Origin: Rhodanobacter glycinis
GTDB lineage: Bacteria; Pseudomonadota; Gammaproteobacteria; Xanthomonadales; Rhodanobacteraceae
NCBI RefSeq assembly: GCF_006438785.1
Contig: NZ_RCZB01000004.1
Coordinates: 253,810 to 317,809 of the forward strand
Direction of reading: 5' to 3'
Length of the DNA: 64,000 nt
Under the pieces are notes generated by a model that searched no databases, was not told the DNA's origin, and worked only from the letters and a program-made list of their open reading frames with translations. Below are positions 39,601-48,096 of this stretch, one piece after another (positions within the stretch are counted from its first letter, which is position 1; every line of letters begins with the position of its first letter). The position numbers and the translations under genes were made by a program.

Positions 39601-39689
39601 TGCTGGTGCAGCTGCCGCTGGTGTTGCTGGTGATGCCGGTGCTGTATTCGCTGCTGCGCCGCCGCGATGCCAAGCCGACGGTCGGCTAA
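36633..39689 (+). CDS. RND-family efflux permease (AcrB/MdtB-like)
   Basis: Inner-membrane proton-driven pump of 1018 residues with twelve helices and two large periplasmic loops. Motifs: the N-terminal helix RRSLLFLILMLTIGGIASALFMPVALFPNVAFPRVQ, and in TM4 AAVGLIIDDVIVMLEHI with the proton-relay Asp pair. It starts at GTG 36633, overlapping the adaptor stop. Transport substrate is not evident; related pumps in xanthomonads export drugs or aromatic compounds. Its promoter box suggests control by the two-component system 1 kb downstream. Confidence 0.93.
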   Translation: MSVTEWMQGHRRSLLFLILMLTIGGIASALFMPVALFPNVAFPRVQLTLDAGDRPADQMAVEVTTPVEAAVRRVRGVRDVRSTTSRGSADVAITFDWGADMAAALQEVNAAAGQILPQLPPGTQLSTRRMDPTTFPVLAYSLRSHTLSPGALRDLAQYQLRPLLSGINGVAHVDVQGGEVAEFHADVDPGRLRALNLSLDDVTKAVTQAATIQAMGRVSDHYKLYLLLADNQPTTVAALRDIVVRASPAGVVHLSDVAAVSLDHVPQWVRVNADGQNAVLLQVYQQPDGNSVQIAGDVKQRLADYAPQMPAGVRIANWYDQTQLVTGAASSVRDAILIGIVLAGLVLFVFLRNTRVILVAMIVVPAVLAITVLLLSVLGMSFNMMTLGGMAAAVGLIIDDVIVMLEHIMRRLHQGEGAMHERIAGAAREFTRPLSGSSAATVVIFLPLAFLSGVTGAFFKALSLTMASALIISWLLTWIAVPLLAERFLDADHTVERPQGRFTRAMMERYQGVLQRWLHRPLLVLLLVVPLLMLGGVAYTRVGTGFMPKMDEGGFILDYLSSPGTSLQETDRLLNQVEAIIRANPSVDTYSRRTGLQLGGGLTEANQGDFFVRLKSGARPSTEEVMTQVRTEVEQKVPGLDIELSQLMEDLIGDLVAVPQPIEIQLYSDDAGQLDATAGKVAAAIGKITGVVGVRNGINPAGDALTVQVDPARAALEGLDPVSVTDQVAAAIDGTVAAQLPVGSKVVGVRVRLPEHAHQRLEQIAALPIRAADGHLFPLSRVATLKQVQGQPEITRDNLKRMVAVTGLISGRSLGATIVDVKKVLAQPGLLPKGMFFQLGGLYQQQQQAFRGLTIVMLAAIALVFTLLLFLYESFRVALTILAMPLLAIPAVFAGLWLTGIELNISAMMGMTMIVGIVTEVAIFYFSELQDAEQQDMALHDALHEAGQHRTRPILMSTLAAILTLLPLALALGQGSQMQQPLAVAIISGMLVQLPLVLLVMPVLYSLLRRRDAKPTVG

Positions 39690-39762
39690 GCCGGACATAA
39701 GCCAGCGGTCACATGCTGGACCGGTCACGCCTGCCATCCTCCCTCACGTCAAAGGTGTCGCC

Positions 39763-40797
39763 ATGCAACGATGGTTTCGCAATCTGCTGCCGTTCTCGCT
39801 GCTGTTGTTCGCCGGCCTGCCGCAGGGCGCCGCGGCCGCTGCGCCACCCGCGAATCTACAGGTGCTGTCGCACCTGCCGCTGGGTGGTGCGGGTGGCTGG
39901 GATTACCTGAGTTTCGACGCGCCACACCGCCACCTTTTCGTCAGCCGCGGCGATCGCGTGCTGGTGATCGACGTCGACGCGAACAAGCAGGTCGGCACCA
40001 TCGCCGGCACCGCCGGCGTGCACGGCATCGCGCTCGCGCCAGACCTGCACCGTGGCTTCACCAGCAACGGCAAGAGCGCGTCGGTGACGGTGTTCGATCT
40101 GGACTCGCTGAAAACCGTCGCCACGATCGCGGGCACGGGCCAGAACCCCGACGCGATCCTGTACGACGGCGTCTCTCACCACGTGCTGACCTTCAACGGA
40201 CGCGGCGCCAGCGCCAGCGTGATCGACCCGGCGAAGCATGCGGTGATCGCCACCATCGCCTTGCCGGGCAAGCCGGAGTTCGCGGTGGCCGATGGCGCCG
40301 GCCATGTGTATGTGAACATCGAGGACAAGTCCGAACTGGTGCAGCTTGATTCGCTGCACGACAAAGTGCTCAACGTGTGGCCGCTGGCACCGTGCGAATC
40401 ACCCAGCGGCCTGGCCATCGATACCGCGCATCATCGGCTGTTCTCGGTATGCGACAACCGCACGATGGCGATCACCGATGCCACGAGCGGTCATCAGGTG
40501 GCCACCGTCGCGATCGGCGATGGCCCGGACGGGGTGGTGTTCGATGCGGCGGAAGCGATGGTCTACAGCTCCAATGGCGAGAGCGGCACGATCACCGCGG
40601 TGCACGAGGACGACCCGGATCATTTCACGGTGACGGCAACCATCCCGACCCAGGCCAGCGCGCGCACGCTGGCGCTCGACCCGAAGCTGCATCGGCTGTA
40701 TCTCTCTGCCGCGCGCCTGGGCGTCGCCAAACAGGCCAATGGCCGCCCGACGATCGAGCCGGACAGCTTCAGCATCCTCACCGTCGGCCGGCACTGA
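39763..40797 (+). CDS. secreted YncE-like beta-propeller protein
   Basis: A 344-residue exported protein: signal peptide MQRWFRNLLPFSLLLFAGLPQGAAAA, then repeated propeller strands of the YVTN/YncE type (VLVIDVDANKQVGTIAGTAG, VTVFDLDSLKTVATIAGTGQNP, ASVIDPAKHAVIATIALPGKPE). It is likely a periplasmic binding or scaffold protein; no catalytic residues stand out. It starts 73 bp after the RND pump gene and may ride on the same transcript. The sensor kinase gene runs towards it from the other strand with a gap of only 15 bp and no visible terminator. Confidence 0.82.
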   Translation: MQRWFRNLLPFSLLLFAGLPQGAAAAAPPANLQVLSHLPLGGAGGWDYLSFDAPHRHLFVSRGDRVLVIDVDANKQVGTIAGTAGVHGIALAPDLHRGFTSNGKSASVTVFDLDSLKTVATIAGTGQNPDAILYDGVSHHVLTFNGRGASASVIDPAKHAVIATIALPGKPEFAVADGAGHVYVNIEDKSELVQLDSLHDKVLNVWPLAPCESPSGLAIDTAHHRLFSVCDNRTMAITDATSGHQVATVAIGDGPDGVVFDAAEAMVYSSNGESGTITAVHEDDPDHFTVTATIPTQASARTLALDPKLHRLYLSAARLGVAKQANGRPTIEPDSFSILTVGRH

Positions 40798-40812
40798 GTC
40801 GAGGCCGGTCAA

Positions 40813-42204
40813 TTACGGCAGCGGGATCGCCACGCGCACCCGCAACCCGCTGCCGTGCGGCGAGTCCAGCAGCTCGATCGATGCGTCATGCAGCTGCGCG
40901 GCGCGTTGCACGATCGACAGGCCCAGGCCGTAGCCGTCGCCACGGCTGCTGGCTTCGCGATGGAAGCGTGCGAACACGCTCGCGCGGCGTTCCGCCGGAA
41001 TGCCGGGGCCATCGTCGATGACATCCACAATGGCGGCCCGTCCGACCTGTTCGATGGACAGCTGCACCTGCCCGCCGGCGGGCAGGTGGCGCAGCGCGTT
41101 TTCCAGCAGGTTGCGCAGCAGCGCCGCGAGCGCCGCCTCGTAACCCTGCACGATCACTGCGGGCGTCAGTCGCGCAAAGCTGAGCTCCACGTCGCTCTCG
41201 GCGATCACCGGCGCCAGTTCCTCGATGACGGTCATCGCCACCGCGACCAGATCGATGCTGCTGCGCTGGCCCGACGCCGCGCCCGCTTCCAGCCTGGCCA
41301 GGGCCAGCAGCTGCTCGATCCGACGCGCCAGTCCGGCGATGCCGTGCTGGGCGCTTACGAGGGTGGCGTTCGCCTCGGCCGGGTCGATCGTGGCCATCGC
41401 GCTTTCAAGGTTGATCATGACCGAGGCCAGCGGCGTGCGCAGTTCGTGCGCCACATCCGCGCTGAAGCGACGCTCGCGTTCGAGCGCGTCCTCCAGGCGT
41501 GCGAGCTGGCCGTTGAGTGCTGCCAGCACGGGCTGCAATTCCAGCGGCGCGTCCTGCAGCACCACCGGCTCGTGACTGCCCGGCTCCCTCGATGACAGGG
41601 CCCGGGTCAGCGATTCGAGCGGTCGCAAGCCGCGCCGCACTGCCCAGCCCACCAGCACGGCCAGCAGCGGCAGGCCGATCAGCAGCGGCAGGCTGTGTTC
41701 CAGCCATGCCGCGCGGGTGATGTCGTGGCGACTGTCGTAGCGCTCGCCGGTGCGGATGACCACGCCATCGGCTGCATCGGGCAGGGTGAATACACGCCAG
41801 CGGTAGGCTCCCAGACGCACGTTCTGGAAATCCTTGTCGCTGGCTCCCGGCGGTGGCAATGCCGACAGGTTGGTGGTCGCCAAGGTCACGTGTCCGCTGC
41901 GGTCGATGATCTGAAAGCCCACTTCGGATTCGAACGTGTCGCCATGCATCTTCAGCGGGCTGGCCGGGCTGACCTCGATCGGTACCTGCACGCCGTAGGC
42001 ATCGTGGCCGCGCAGTGCGTTCATGCCGGCGTGTTCGACCAGCACCTGCAGCGTACGGGCGGACTGCGCCAGCCGTCCGTCGGACAGCTCGTCGACTTCG
42101 GTGATGGTTCGCCGAAAACTGAGTACGCCCAGCGGCAGCAGTACCGCGATGAGCACCACGACGATCAGCCAGCGCAAGCGGGCGTGCAGGCTGGCCAGCT
42201 TCAT
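40813..42204 (-). CDS. sensor histidine kinase (QseC/PmrB-like)
   Basis: Membrane sensor of 463 residues: helices at about 12-30 and 170-188 flank a periplasmic domain of about 140 residues (two-component sensor kinase N-terminal type). A linker follows, then the H-box FSADVAHELRTPLA with phospho-acceptor His253, an N-box NLLENALRH, and G-boxes DDGPGIP and GYGLGLSIV. Its ATG overlaps the regulator's stop by four bases. It pairs with the response regulator upstream, and probable targets are its own promoter and the RND operon. Confidence 0.92.
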   Translation of the reverse strand: MKLASLHARLRWLIVVVLIAVLLPLGVLSFRRTITEVDELSDGRLAQSARTLQVLVEHAGMNALRGHDAYGVQVPIEVSPASPLKMHGDTFESEVGFQIIDRSGHVTLATTNLSALPPPGASDKDFQNVRLGAYRWRVFTLPDAADGVVIRTGERYDSRHDITRAAWLEHSLPLLIGLPLLAVLVGWAVRRGLRPLESLTRALSSREPGSHEPVVLQDAPLELQPVLAALNGQLARLEDALERERRFSADVAHELRTPLASVMINLESAMATIDPAEANATLVSAQHGIAGLARRIEQLLALARLEAGAASGQRSSIDLVAVAMTVIEELAPVIAESDVELSFARLTPAVIVQGYEAALAALLRNLLENALRHLPAGGQVQLSIEQVGRAAIVDVIDDGPGIPAERRASVFARFHREASSRGDGYGLGLSIVQRAAQLHDASIELLDSPHGSGLRVRVAIPLP

Positions 42205-42866
42205 TCGGGTTCCCGCGGAATCATGTAGCCGAATCCGCGCACGGTCTGGATCGTGTCGTAGCTCAGCTTGCGGCGCAGGGTGTGGATCAGTACTTCCAGC
42301 GCGCTGCTGCCGACCATGTTGTCCAGTCCGTACAGCGAATTCTCCAGGCTTTCGCGGCGCACTAGCCGACCCGCGCGCTCGATCAGGATCTGCAGCAGGG
42401 CGAACTCGCGCTTGGTCAGTTCCACCCGCTCGCCACGAAAGGCCACCTCGGAGGTGCCGAGGTCGAGGCTGAGTGCGCCGGCCTCGATGCGATTGGCCGC
42501 CAGGCCCTGCGCGCGACGGGTCAGCGAACGTATGCGCGCACCCAGCTCCTCCAGGTGGAAGGGCTTGATCAGGTAGTCGTCGGCGCCGGCATCGAGGCCG
42601 CGCACGCGGGCATCCAGCCCGTCGCGCGCCGTCATCACGATCACCGGTGTCTTGACGTGGATGCGGCGTGCCTCGATCAGCACGTCCAGGCCATCCTTGC
42701 CGGGCAGCCCCAGGTCGAGCAGGACCAGGTCGGCGGTCTGATCGCGCAGGGCAATCAACGCCTCGCGGCCATCGCGCAACCAGCTGACCGTATACGCGAG
42801 GCGCTCCAGCGCGCGCTGGATCGCAGCGCCGAGCTGGGGATCGTCTTCCACCAGGATGATGTGCAC
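42201..42866 (-). CDS. OmpR-family response regulator (QseB/PmrA-like)
   Basis: A 221-residue regulator: receiver domain with acidic pair E7/D8/D9, phospho-acceptor Asp51 in LLDLGLPG, the TA of VMTARD and Lys in LIKPF; then a winged-helix DNA-binding domain ending TVRGFGYMIPREPE. The GTG at 42866 is chosen for its AGGAG seven bases upstream and because VHIILVEDD is the true receiver start; a reading from 42902 adds a Cys-rich tail. Its promoter carries the tandem box typical for PmrA/QseB autoregulation. Confidence 0.93.
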   Translation of the reverse strand: MHIILVEDDPQLGAAIQRALERLAYTVSWLRDGREALIALRDQTADLVLLDLGLPGKDGLDVLIEARRIHVKTPVIVMTARDGLDARVRGLDAGADDYLIKPFHLEELGARIRSLTRRAQGLAANRIEAGALSLDLGTSEVAFRGERVELTKREFALLQILIERAGRLVRRESLENSLYGLDNMVGSSALEVLIHTLRRKLSYDTIQTVRGFGYMIPREPE

Positions 42867-42918
42867 GAACAGACTCCTACGACCGCAAGGGCAGCACGGC
42901 ACTGGGGCTTGCCGGGAG

Positions 42919-42951
42919 ATTATCCGTTGATCCGCTTACGAAGTGCTTAAG
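42919..42951 (-). promoter_or_regulatory. two-component promoter with PmrA/QseB-type box
   Basis: On the minus strand CTTAAG-CACTT-CGTAAG (42935-42951) precedes GATAAT (42919-42924) by 10 bp. The tandem half-sites 11 bp apart match the PmrA/QseB class of operator. The hexamer where a -35 should be is poor, as expected when an activator replaces it. The same box precedes the RND operon at 34043. Confidence 0.72.
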
Positions 42952-43244
42952 GTCGATGGCTGCAGGGGCGTATCCGGGACGGACGGGGTTGTCCGTGGTG
43001 TCGTTCGCCAACGCCGTGACCATCGCACAACCAGCGGTCCGCGGCGACAAGGTGCATTTGCCGGTCGGTCTGGCCGGGCGATAGACTCAAGCGCAGTGGC
43101 GCAGGTCATTCGGGTCATCGCAATGATGTTGCACGCTGCAAGCGTTTCATCCGTTGAAGTGTGCGGACGCTCATGAAGTGCCGGGGTGTCGCTGCCCGGC
43201 CTTTTTGCCGAGACATCGACAATTTTCAAATGAGCTCGTGACCG
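42952..43244. other. intergenic region upstream of the Mrp operon
   Basis: No supported gene in about 290 bp. A short frame at 42943-43176 lacks a ribosome site and reads like random Arg/Val-rich sequence. The region must hold the Mrp promoter, but I see no confident -35/-10 pair. A cation-responsive leader is possible but not recognisable. Confidence 0.4.
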
Positions 43245-46157
43245 ATGCCGGATAACGCCGTACTGAGTGTCATCCTCTGCCTGCCCTTTGCGGCCAGCGC
43301 CGCCGTGTTCCTGCTGCGCGCTCTCGGGCGCAATCTGGCCGTCTGGCTGATGGTTGGCACGGCGCTGCTTGGCCTGATCCTTTCGCTATGGCTGTATCCG
43401 GCGATTGCCGACGGATCTGCGTTGCGCCAGGTGTTGCCGTGGGCGCCGGGACTGGGGCTGGATATCAGCCTGCGCGTGGATGGCTTCAGCTGGCTGTTCA
43501 TGCTGCTGATCTGCGGCATCGGCGCGCTGGTCGGTGTCTACGCCCGCTATTACATGCCGCCGGACGATCGGCTGGCACGGTTCTTCTCCCTGCTGCTCGC
43601 CTTCATGGGCTCGATGCTGGGCATCGTGATGTCCGGCAACGTGGTCCAGCTGGTGTTCTTCTGGGAGATGACCAGCCTGTTCTCGTTCCTGCTGATCGGC
43701 TACTGGTACCGCGGCGCGTCCGCCCGCGACGGTGCGCGGATGGCGCTGATCGTCACCTCGGGCGGCGGCTTGTGCCTGTTCGCCGGCGTGTTGCTGCTGG
43801 GGCATATCGTCGGTAGCTACGAGCTGGACGCGATCCTCGCCGCGGGCGCGCTGGTTCGCGCGCATGCGCTGTACACGCCCACCTTGATCCTGATCCTGCT
43901 CGGCGCGTTCACCAAGAGCGCGCAATTCCCGTTTCATTTCTGGCTGCCGCAGGCGATGTCGGCACCGACCCCGGTGTCGGCCTACCTGCATTCGGCGACG
44001 ATGGTGAAGGCCGGCGTGTTCCTGCTGATACGTTTCTGGCCGGTGCTGGCGGGAACCGGGCAGTGGTTCTGGATCGTCGGCGGGGTGGGTCTGGTGACGC
44101 TGTTGCTGGGCGCGTACTCGGCGATCTTCCAGCAGGACCTGAAAGGCGTGCTGGCCTATTCGACGATCAGCCATCTGGGCCTGATCACCATGCTGATCGG
44201 CCTGGGCAGCACGCTTGGCGTGGTCGCCGCGATCTTCCATATCGTCAACCATGCCACCTTCAAGGCCTCGCTGTTCATGGCTGCCGGCGCAGTGGATCAC
44301 GAAGCCGGCACACGCGACATGCGCCGTCTCGGCGGGTTGCGTCGCTTCATGCCGATCACCGCGACGCTGGCACTGATCGCCGGCGCGGCAATGGCCGGCG
44401 TGCCGCTGCTGAATGGCTTCCTGTCGAAGGAGATGTTCTTCGCCGAGACGCTGGTCGCCCGGCAGGGCGTCGTGCTGGATATCGTTCCGGTGGTGATCGC
44501 GATCGCGGCCAGCGCATTCGGCGTGACCTATTCGCTGCGCTTCGTGCGTGGCGTGTTCTTCGGCCGCGTCCCCGCCGACCTGCCGCGCGTGCCGCACGAG
44601 CCACCATTGTGGATGCGCCTCCCGATCGGCCTGCTGGCATTGATCTGTCTGCTGGTGGGCGTGCTGCCGGGACGGGTGATCGGGCCATCCTTGCATGCCG
44701 CGGCAAGCGCGGTGCTGGGGGTTGGCCACATGCCGGCCTACAGCCTGGCCGTATGGCATGGCGTAACCACGCCGTTGCTGATGAGCCTCTTCGCGTTCGT
44801 GATGGGCTGTCTGCTGTACGCCCGTATGCGCGGCTATTTCGCCGGTCGCGAGGTGGCGCCGCTGATCGGGCGGATCAGCGGCAAGCGCATGTTCGAGCGC
44901 GTGCTCGGCGTGGTGGCTTCGGATATCCCGCGGCTGCTCGAGCGCACGTTGCCGAGCCGTCGACTGCAGCCGCAGCTGCTGCTGATCGTGTTGATCGCGC
45001 TGCTGGCCGGCGGGCTGGCCGCGACGAGCGCGCCGTTCGGCTTCCATCCGCGCTGGTCCAGCGTCGACCCGGCGTTTGCGTTGCTGTGGCTGCTCGGCGC
45101 GGCCTGCGCGATCGGCGCGGCGAGCCAGGCCAAGTTTCATCGGCTGGCCGCCTTGATCCTCACCGGCGGCGCGGGACTGGTCTCCTGCGTCAGCTTCGTG
45201 TGGCTGTCGGCACCGGATCTGGCGGCGACCCAGTTGCTGGTCGAGGTAGTCACCACCATCCTGATCCTGCTGGGCCTGCGCTGGTTGCCCAAGCGCATCG
45301 AGGGGCTGGCGACGGAGAGTCGCATGCAGAGCTTCCGGCGCGGCCGCGACGTGCTGTTCGCTATGGTGGTGGGCCTGGGCATGGCCAGCCTGGCATATGC
45401 GGCGATGATGCATCCGGTGGCCAATTCGATCTCGCGCTTCTTCCTCGAGCGGGCATACACGGAGGGCGGCGGCCGCAATGTCGTCAACGTGATCCTGGTC
45501 GACTTCCGCGGCTTCGACACGCTGGGCGAGATCAGCGTGCTGGCGATCGTGGCGCTGACGGTATTCGGCCTGCTGCGCCGTTTCCGTCCGGCCGCCGAGA
45601 GCATCCATGCGCCGCTGCAGCAACAGCAGCAGACCGCGCTCGACGCGGCGCAGCCCAGTCGCGCCGTCGATCATTCGCTGACCGATTACCTGATGATCCC
45701 GGGCCTGATCATCCAGCTGATGTTCCCGGTGATCCTGTTGTTCGGCCTGCACCTGTTCCTGCGCGGCCACGACCTGCCTGGCGGCGGCTTCGTCGCCGGC
45801 ATCACCGTGTCGGTGGCGCTGATCCTGCTGTACATGGCACGCGGCGCGCGCTGGGTGGAGACCCACCTGCGCGTGCTGCCGGTGCGCTGGATCGGGCTGG
45901 GCCTGTTGCTGGCGGTGGGCACCGGGCTGGGCTCGCTGGTGTTTGGCCGTCCATTCCTCACTTCGCATTTTCGGTACGTCGAGCTGCCGCTGCTGGGCCG
46001 TTTCCCGCTGGCCTCGGCGATCGGGTTCGACCTCGGCGTGTTCGGCCTTGTGGTTGGCGCCACCACGCTGATGCTGATCGCGCTGGCGCACCAGTCGCTG
46101 CGGCGTCCGCGCCAGCCAGCGGATGACGCGACGCTCGAGACGGGAGCGCAGGGCTGA
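43245..46157 (+). CDS. mnhA: Mrp/Mnh antiporter subunit A with fused B domain
   Basis: Large membrane subunit of the multisubunit Na+(K+)/H+ antiporter, 970 residues. The NuoL-like proton-channel domain carries the conserved Glu in VFFWEMTSLFSFLLIGYW and the Lys in AFTKSAQFPFHFWLPQAMSAPTPVSAYLHSATMVKAG. A DUF4040-type middle part follows, and the last 150 residues (DYLMIPGLIIQLMFPVILLFGLHLFLRGHDLPGGGF) are the MnhB domain. The A-B fusion is common in Proteobacteria. The stop shares one base with the mnhC start. The complex acts in the inner membrane, in pH and salt tolerance. Confidence 0.95.
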   Translation: MPDNAVLSVILCLPFAASAAVFLLRALGRNLAVWLMVGTALLGLILSLWLYPAIADGSALRQVLPWAPGLGLDISLRVDGFSWLFMLLICGIGALVGVYARYYMPPDDRLARFFSLLLAFMGSMLGIVMSGNVVQLVFFWEMTSLFSFLLIGYWYRGASARDGARMALIVTSGGGLCLFAGVLLLGHIVGSYELDAILAAGALVRAHALYTPTLILILLGAFTKSAQFPFHFWLPQAMSAPTPVSAYLHSATMVKAGVFLLIRFWPVLAGTGQWFWIVGGVGLVTLLLGAYSAIFQQDLKGVLAYSTISHLGLITMLIGLGSTLGVVAAIFHIVNHATFKASLFMAAGAVDHEAGTRDMRRLGGLRRFMPITATLALIAGAAMAGVPLLNGFLSKEMFFAETLVARQGVVLDIVPVVIAIAASAFGVTYSLRFVRGVFFGRVPADLPRVPHEPPLWMRLPIGLLALICLLVGVLPGRVIGPSLHAAASAVLGVGHMPAYSLAVWHGVTTPLLMSLFAFVMGCLLYARMRGYFAGREVAPLIGRISGKRMFERVLGVVASDIPRLLERTLPSRRLQPQLLLIVLIALLAGGLAATSAPFGFHPRWSSVDPAFALLWLLGAACAIGAASQAKFHRLAALILTGGAGLVSCVSFVWLSAPDLAATQLLVEVVTTILILLGLRWLPKRIEGLATESRMQSFRRGRDVLFAMVVGLGMASLAYAAMMHPVANSISRFFLERAYTEGGGRNVVNVILVDFRGFDTLGEISVLAIVALTVFGLLRRFRPAAESIHAPLQQQQQTALDAAQPSRAVDHSLTDYLMIPGLIIQLMFPVILLFGLHLFLRGHDLPGGGFVAGITVSVALILLYMARGARWVETHLRVLPVRWIGLGLLLAVGTGLGSLVFGRPFLTSHFRYVELPLLGRFPLASAIGFDLGVFGLVVGATTLMLIALAHQSLRRPRQPADDATLETGAQG

Positions 46158-46498
46158 TGGAACTGGTCCTCGCCGCCGCGATCGGGGTGCTGGCCGCGTC
46201 CGGCGTATGGCTGCTGCTGCGGCCGCGAACCTTCCAGGTGATCATCGGACTGACCCTGATTTCCTACGCGGTGAATCTCTTCATCTTCTCGATCGGCGGC
46301 CTGCGCACGGGCGCCGACCCGGTGCTGCGCGACGTCGCTGGCGACATCGCGCAATATGCCGATCCGTTGCCGCAGGCGCTGGTGCTCACCGCAATCGTGA
46401 TCGGCTTCGCCACCACGTCGCTATTCCTGGTGGTGTTGCTGACCTCGCGCGGGTTGACCGGCAACGATCATGTCGACGGCGAGGACGGCACGCCGTGA
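46157..46498 (+). CDS. mnhC: Mrp/Mnh antiporter subunit C
   Basis: A 113-residue NuoK-like subunit with three helices (ELVLAAAIGVLAASGVWLLLRPRTFQVIIGLTLISYAVNLFIF, then ALVLTAIVIGFATTSLFLVVLL). It includes the conserved Glu-free first helix and the ALVLTAIVIG motif typical of MrpC. The start overlaps the mnhA stop by one base and the end overlaps the mnhD GTG by four bases, so translation is coupled. Confidence 0.93.
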   Translation: MELVLAAAIGVLAASGVWLLLRPRTFQVIIGLTLISYAVNLFIFSIGGLRTGADPVLRDVAGDIAQYADPLPQALVLTAIVIGFATTSLFLVVLLTSRGLTGNDHVDGEDGTP

Positions 46499-48096
46499 GC
46501 AACCACCTGATCATCGCGCCGATCATCACACCGCTGCTGGTGGCCGCATTGCAGTTGCTGGTCGGGGAGCGGCGCCGGCGCACGGTGGTGATGCTGAGCA
46601 TCGCCTCGTGCATCGCGCTGGTGCTGCTGGCCGCGGCGCTGCTGCAGTCGGTGTCCGACGAGGGCGCACTGACCGCGGTCTACCGCATCGGCGACTGGCC
46701 GGCGCGCTTCGGCATCGTGCTGGTGGCCGACCGGCTGTCGGTGCTGATGGTGCTGCTCACCAGCGTGCTGGGTCTGGCGCTGTTGCCGTACGCGCTGAGC
46801 CGCTGGCAGCATCGCGGCGGGCACTTCCAGTCTCTGTTGCAGTTCCTGTTGATGGGTTTGAACGGCGGGTTCCTGACCGGCGACCTGTTCAACCTGTTCG
46901 TGTTCTTCGAGGTACTGCTGGCGGCGTCGTATGGCCTGGTGCTGCATGGCTCGGGCGCGCGCCGGGTCAGTGCCGGCCTGCACTACATCGCGGTCAACCT
47001 GACTGCCTCGATGCTGTTCCTGATCGGGGTGAGCCTGATCTTCGGCGTCACCGGCACGTTGAACATGGCCGCACTGGCCGAGCTGATCCCGACCGTGCCG
47101 GAGCGCACCCGCGCGCTGCTGCATGCGGGTGCGGCGATCCTCGGCGTGGCGTTTCTGATCAAGACCGCGATGTGGCCGCTGGGCTTCTGGTTGCCGCGCA
47201 CGTATGCGGCCGCGTCGCCGGCGGTGGCCGCGATGTTCGCGCTGATGACCAAGGTCGGCATCTATGTATTGCTGCGGCTGAGCCTGCTGCTGTTCGGCGA
47301 CGGGGCGGGGCCGGCGTCGACCCATTTCGGCAGCGACTGGATGTTGTGGGGCGGGGTGGCGACCGTGGCCGCCGGCATCGTGGGCATGCTGGGCGCACGC
47401 GATCTGGCCAAGCTCGCCGGCTACAACGTGGTGATTTCCTCCGGCACTTTGCTCGGCGCGGTGGGCCTGCATCAGCGCGCGGTGACCACCGGCGCGCTGG
47501 CCTATCTGGTGATCTCCACCCTGGCCATCGCGGCGTTTTTCCTGGTCGCCGGCCTGCTCGCCTCTGACGACGACGACAACACCGACGACAGCTTGAGCCT
47601 GGAACCGTACGAGCAGCTGGACGAAGCGTCGGCGGGCGAGGGCCTGTATGCGCAGGAGGACGAGAGCCGCGTGGTGATATCCGCACCGATCGCGCTGTTG
47701 GGCGGCAGTTTCTTCGCCTGCACGCTGTTGCTGGCGGGGCTGCCGCCGCTGTCCGGTTTCCTGGCCAAGTTCGCCATGCTGGCGCCGATGCTCGAGACCG
47801 GGCCGCGCGTGGGCGCGATGGTGCTTTTCACGCTGATCATCGTGGCCGGCTTCTGCACCGTGATCGCGATGTGCCGTGCCGGCATCCAGATCTTCTGGGC
47901 GGATCCTGACCGGTTGTTCCCGAAAGTCCGCGTCAGCGAGACCGCATCCATCCTGCTGCTACTTGGCCTGTGCCTGCTGTTGACCGTGGTGGTCGAAGCG
48001 CCGCTGCGCTATCTGCGCGATACCGCTCGCCAGATCCACACGCCGGCCGCCTATATCCACGAAGTGTTGCCGCCAACGCAGGAGCCATCGCCATGA
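46495..48096 (+). CDS. mnhD: Mrp/Mnh antiporter subunit D
   Basis: A 533-residue NuoM/N-like proton-translocating subunit. The channel motifs are LFNLFVFFEVLLAASYGL (conserved Glu) and LIKTAMWPLGFWLPRTYAAASPAVAAMFALMTKVGIYVLLRL (conserved Lys). An acidic cytoplasmic loop (SDDDDNTDDSLSLEPYEQLDE, about residues 356-376) is of the kind usual in proteobacterial MnhD. GTG 46495 is the true start, overlapping mnhC; a frame from 46123 is only an upstream extension. Confidence 0.94.
   Translation: MSNHLIIAPIITPLLVAALQLLVGERRRRTVVMLSIASCIALVLLAAALLQSVSDEGALTAVYRIGDWPARFGIVLVADRLSVLMVLLTSVLGLALLPYALSRWQHRGGHFQSLLQFLLMGLNGGFLTGDLFNLFVFFEVLLAASYGLVLHGSGARRVSAGLHYIAVNLTASMLFLIGVSLIFGVTGTLNMAALAELIPTVPERTRALLHAGAAILGVAFLIKTAMWPLGFWLPRTYAAASPAVAAMFALMTKVGIYVLLRLSLLLFGDGAGPASTHFGSDWMLWGGVATVAAGIVGMLGARDLAKLAGYNVVISSGTLLGAVGLHQRAVTTGALAYLVISTLAIAAFFLVAGLLASDDDDNTDDSLSLEPYEQLDEASAGEGLYAQEDESRVVISAPIALLGGSFFACTLLLAGLPPLSGFLAKFAMLAPMLETGPRVGAMVLFTLIIVAGFCTVIAMCRAGIQIFWADPDRLFPKVRVSETASILLLLGLCLLLTVVVEAPLRYLRDTARQIHTPAAYIHEVLPPTQEPSP

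Noticed and set aside
42943..43176. Small gene upstream of mnhA
   Set aside because: No ribosome site, and unlikely composition; it overlaps the regulator's promoter box.
47560..47660. Acidic insertion in MnhD as an unusual trait
   Set aside because: Acidic loops at this position are usual in proteobacterial MnhD proteins.
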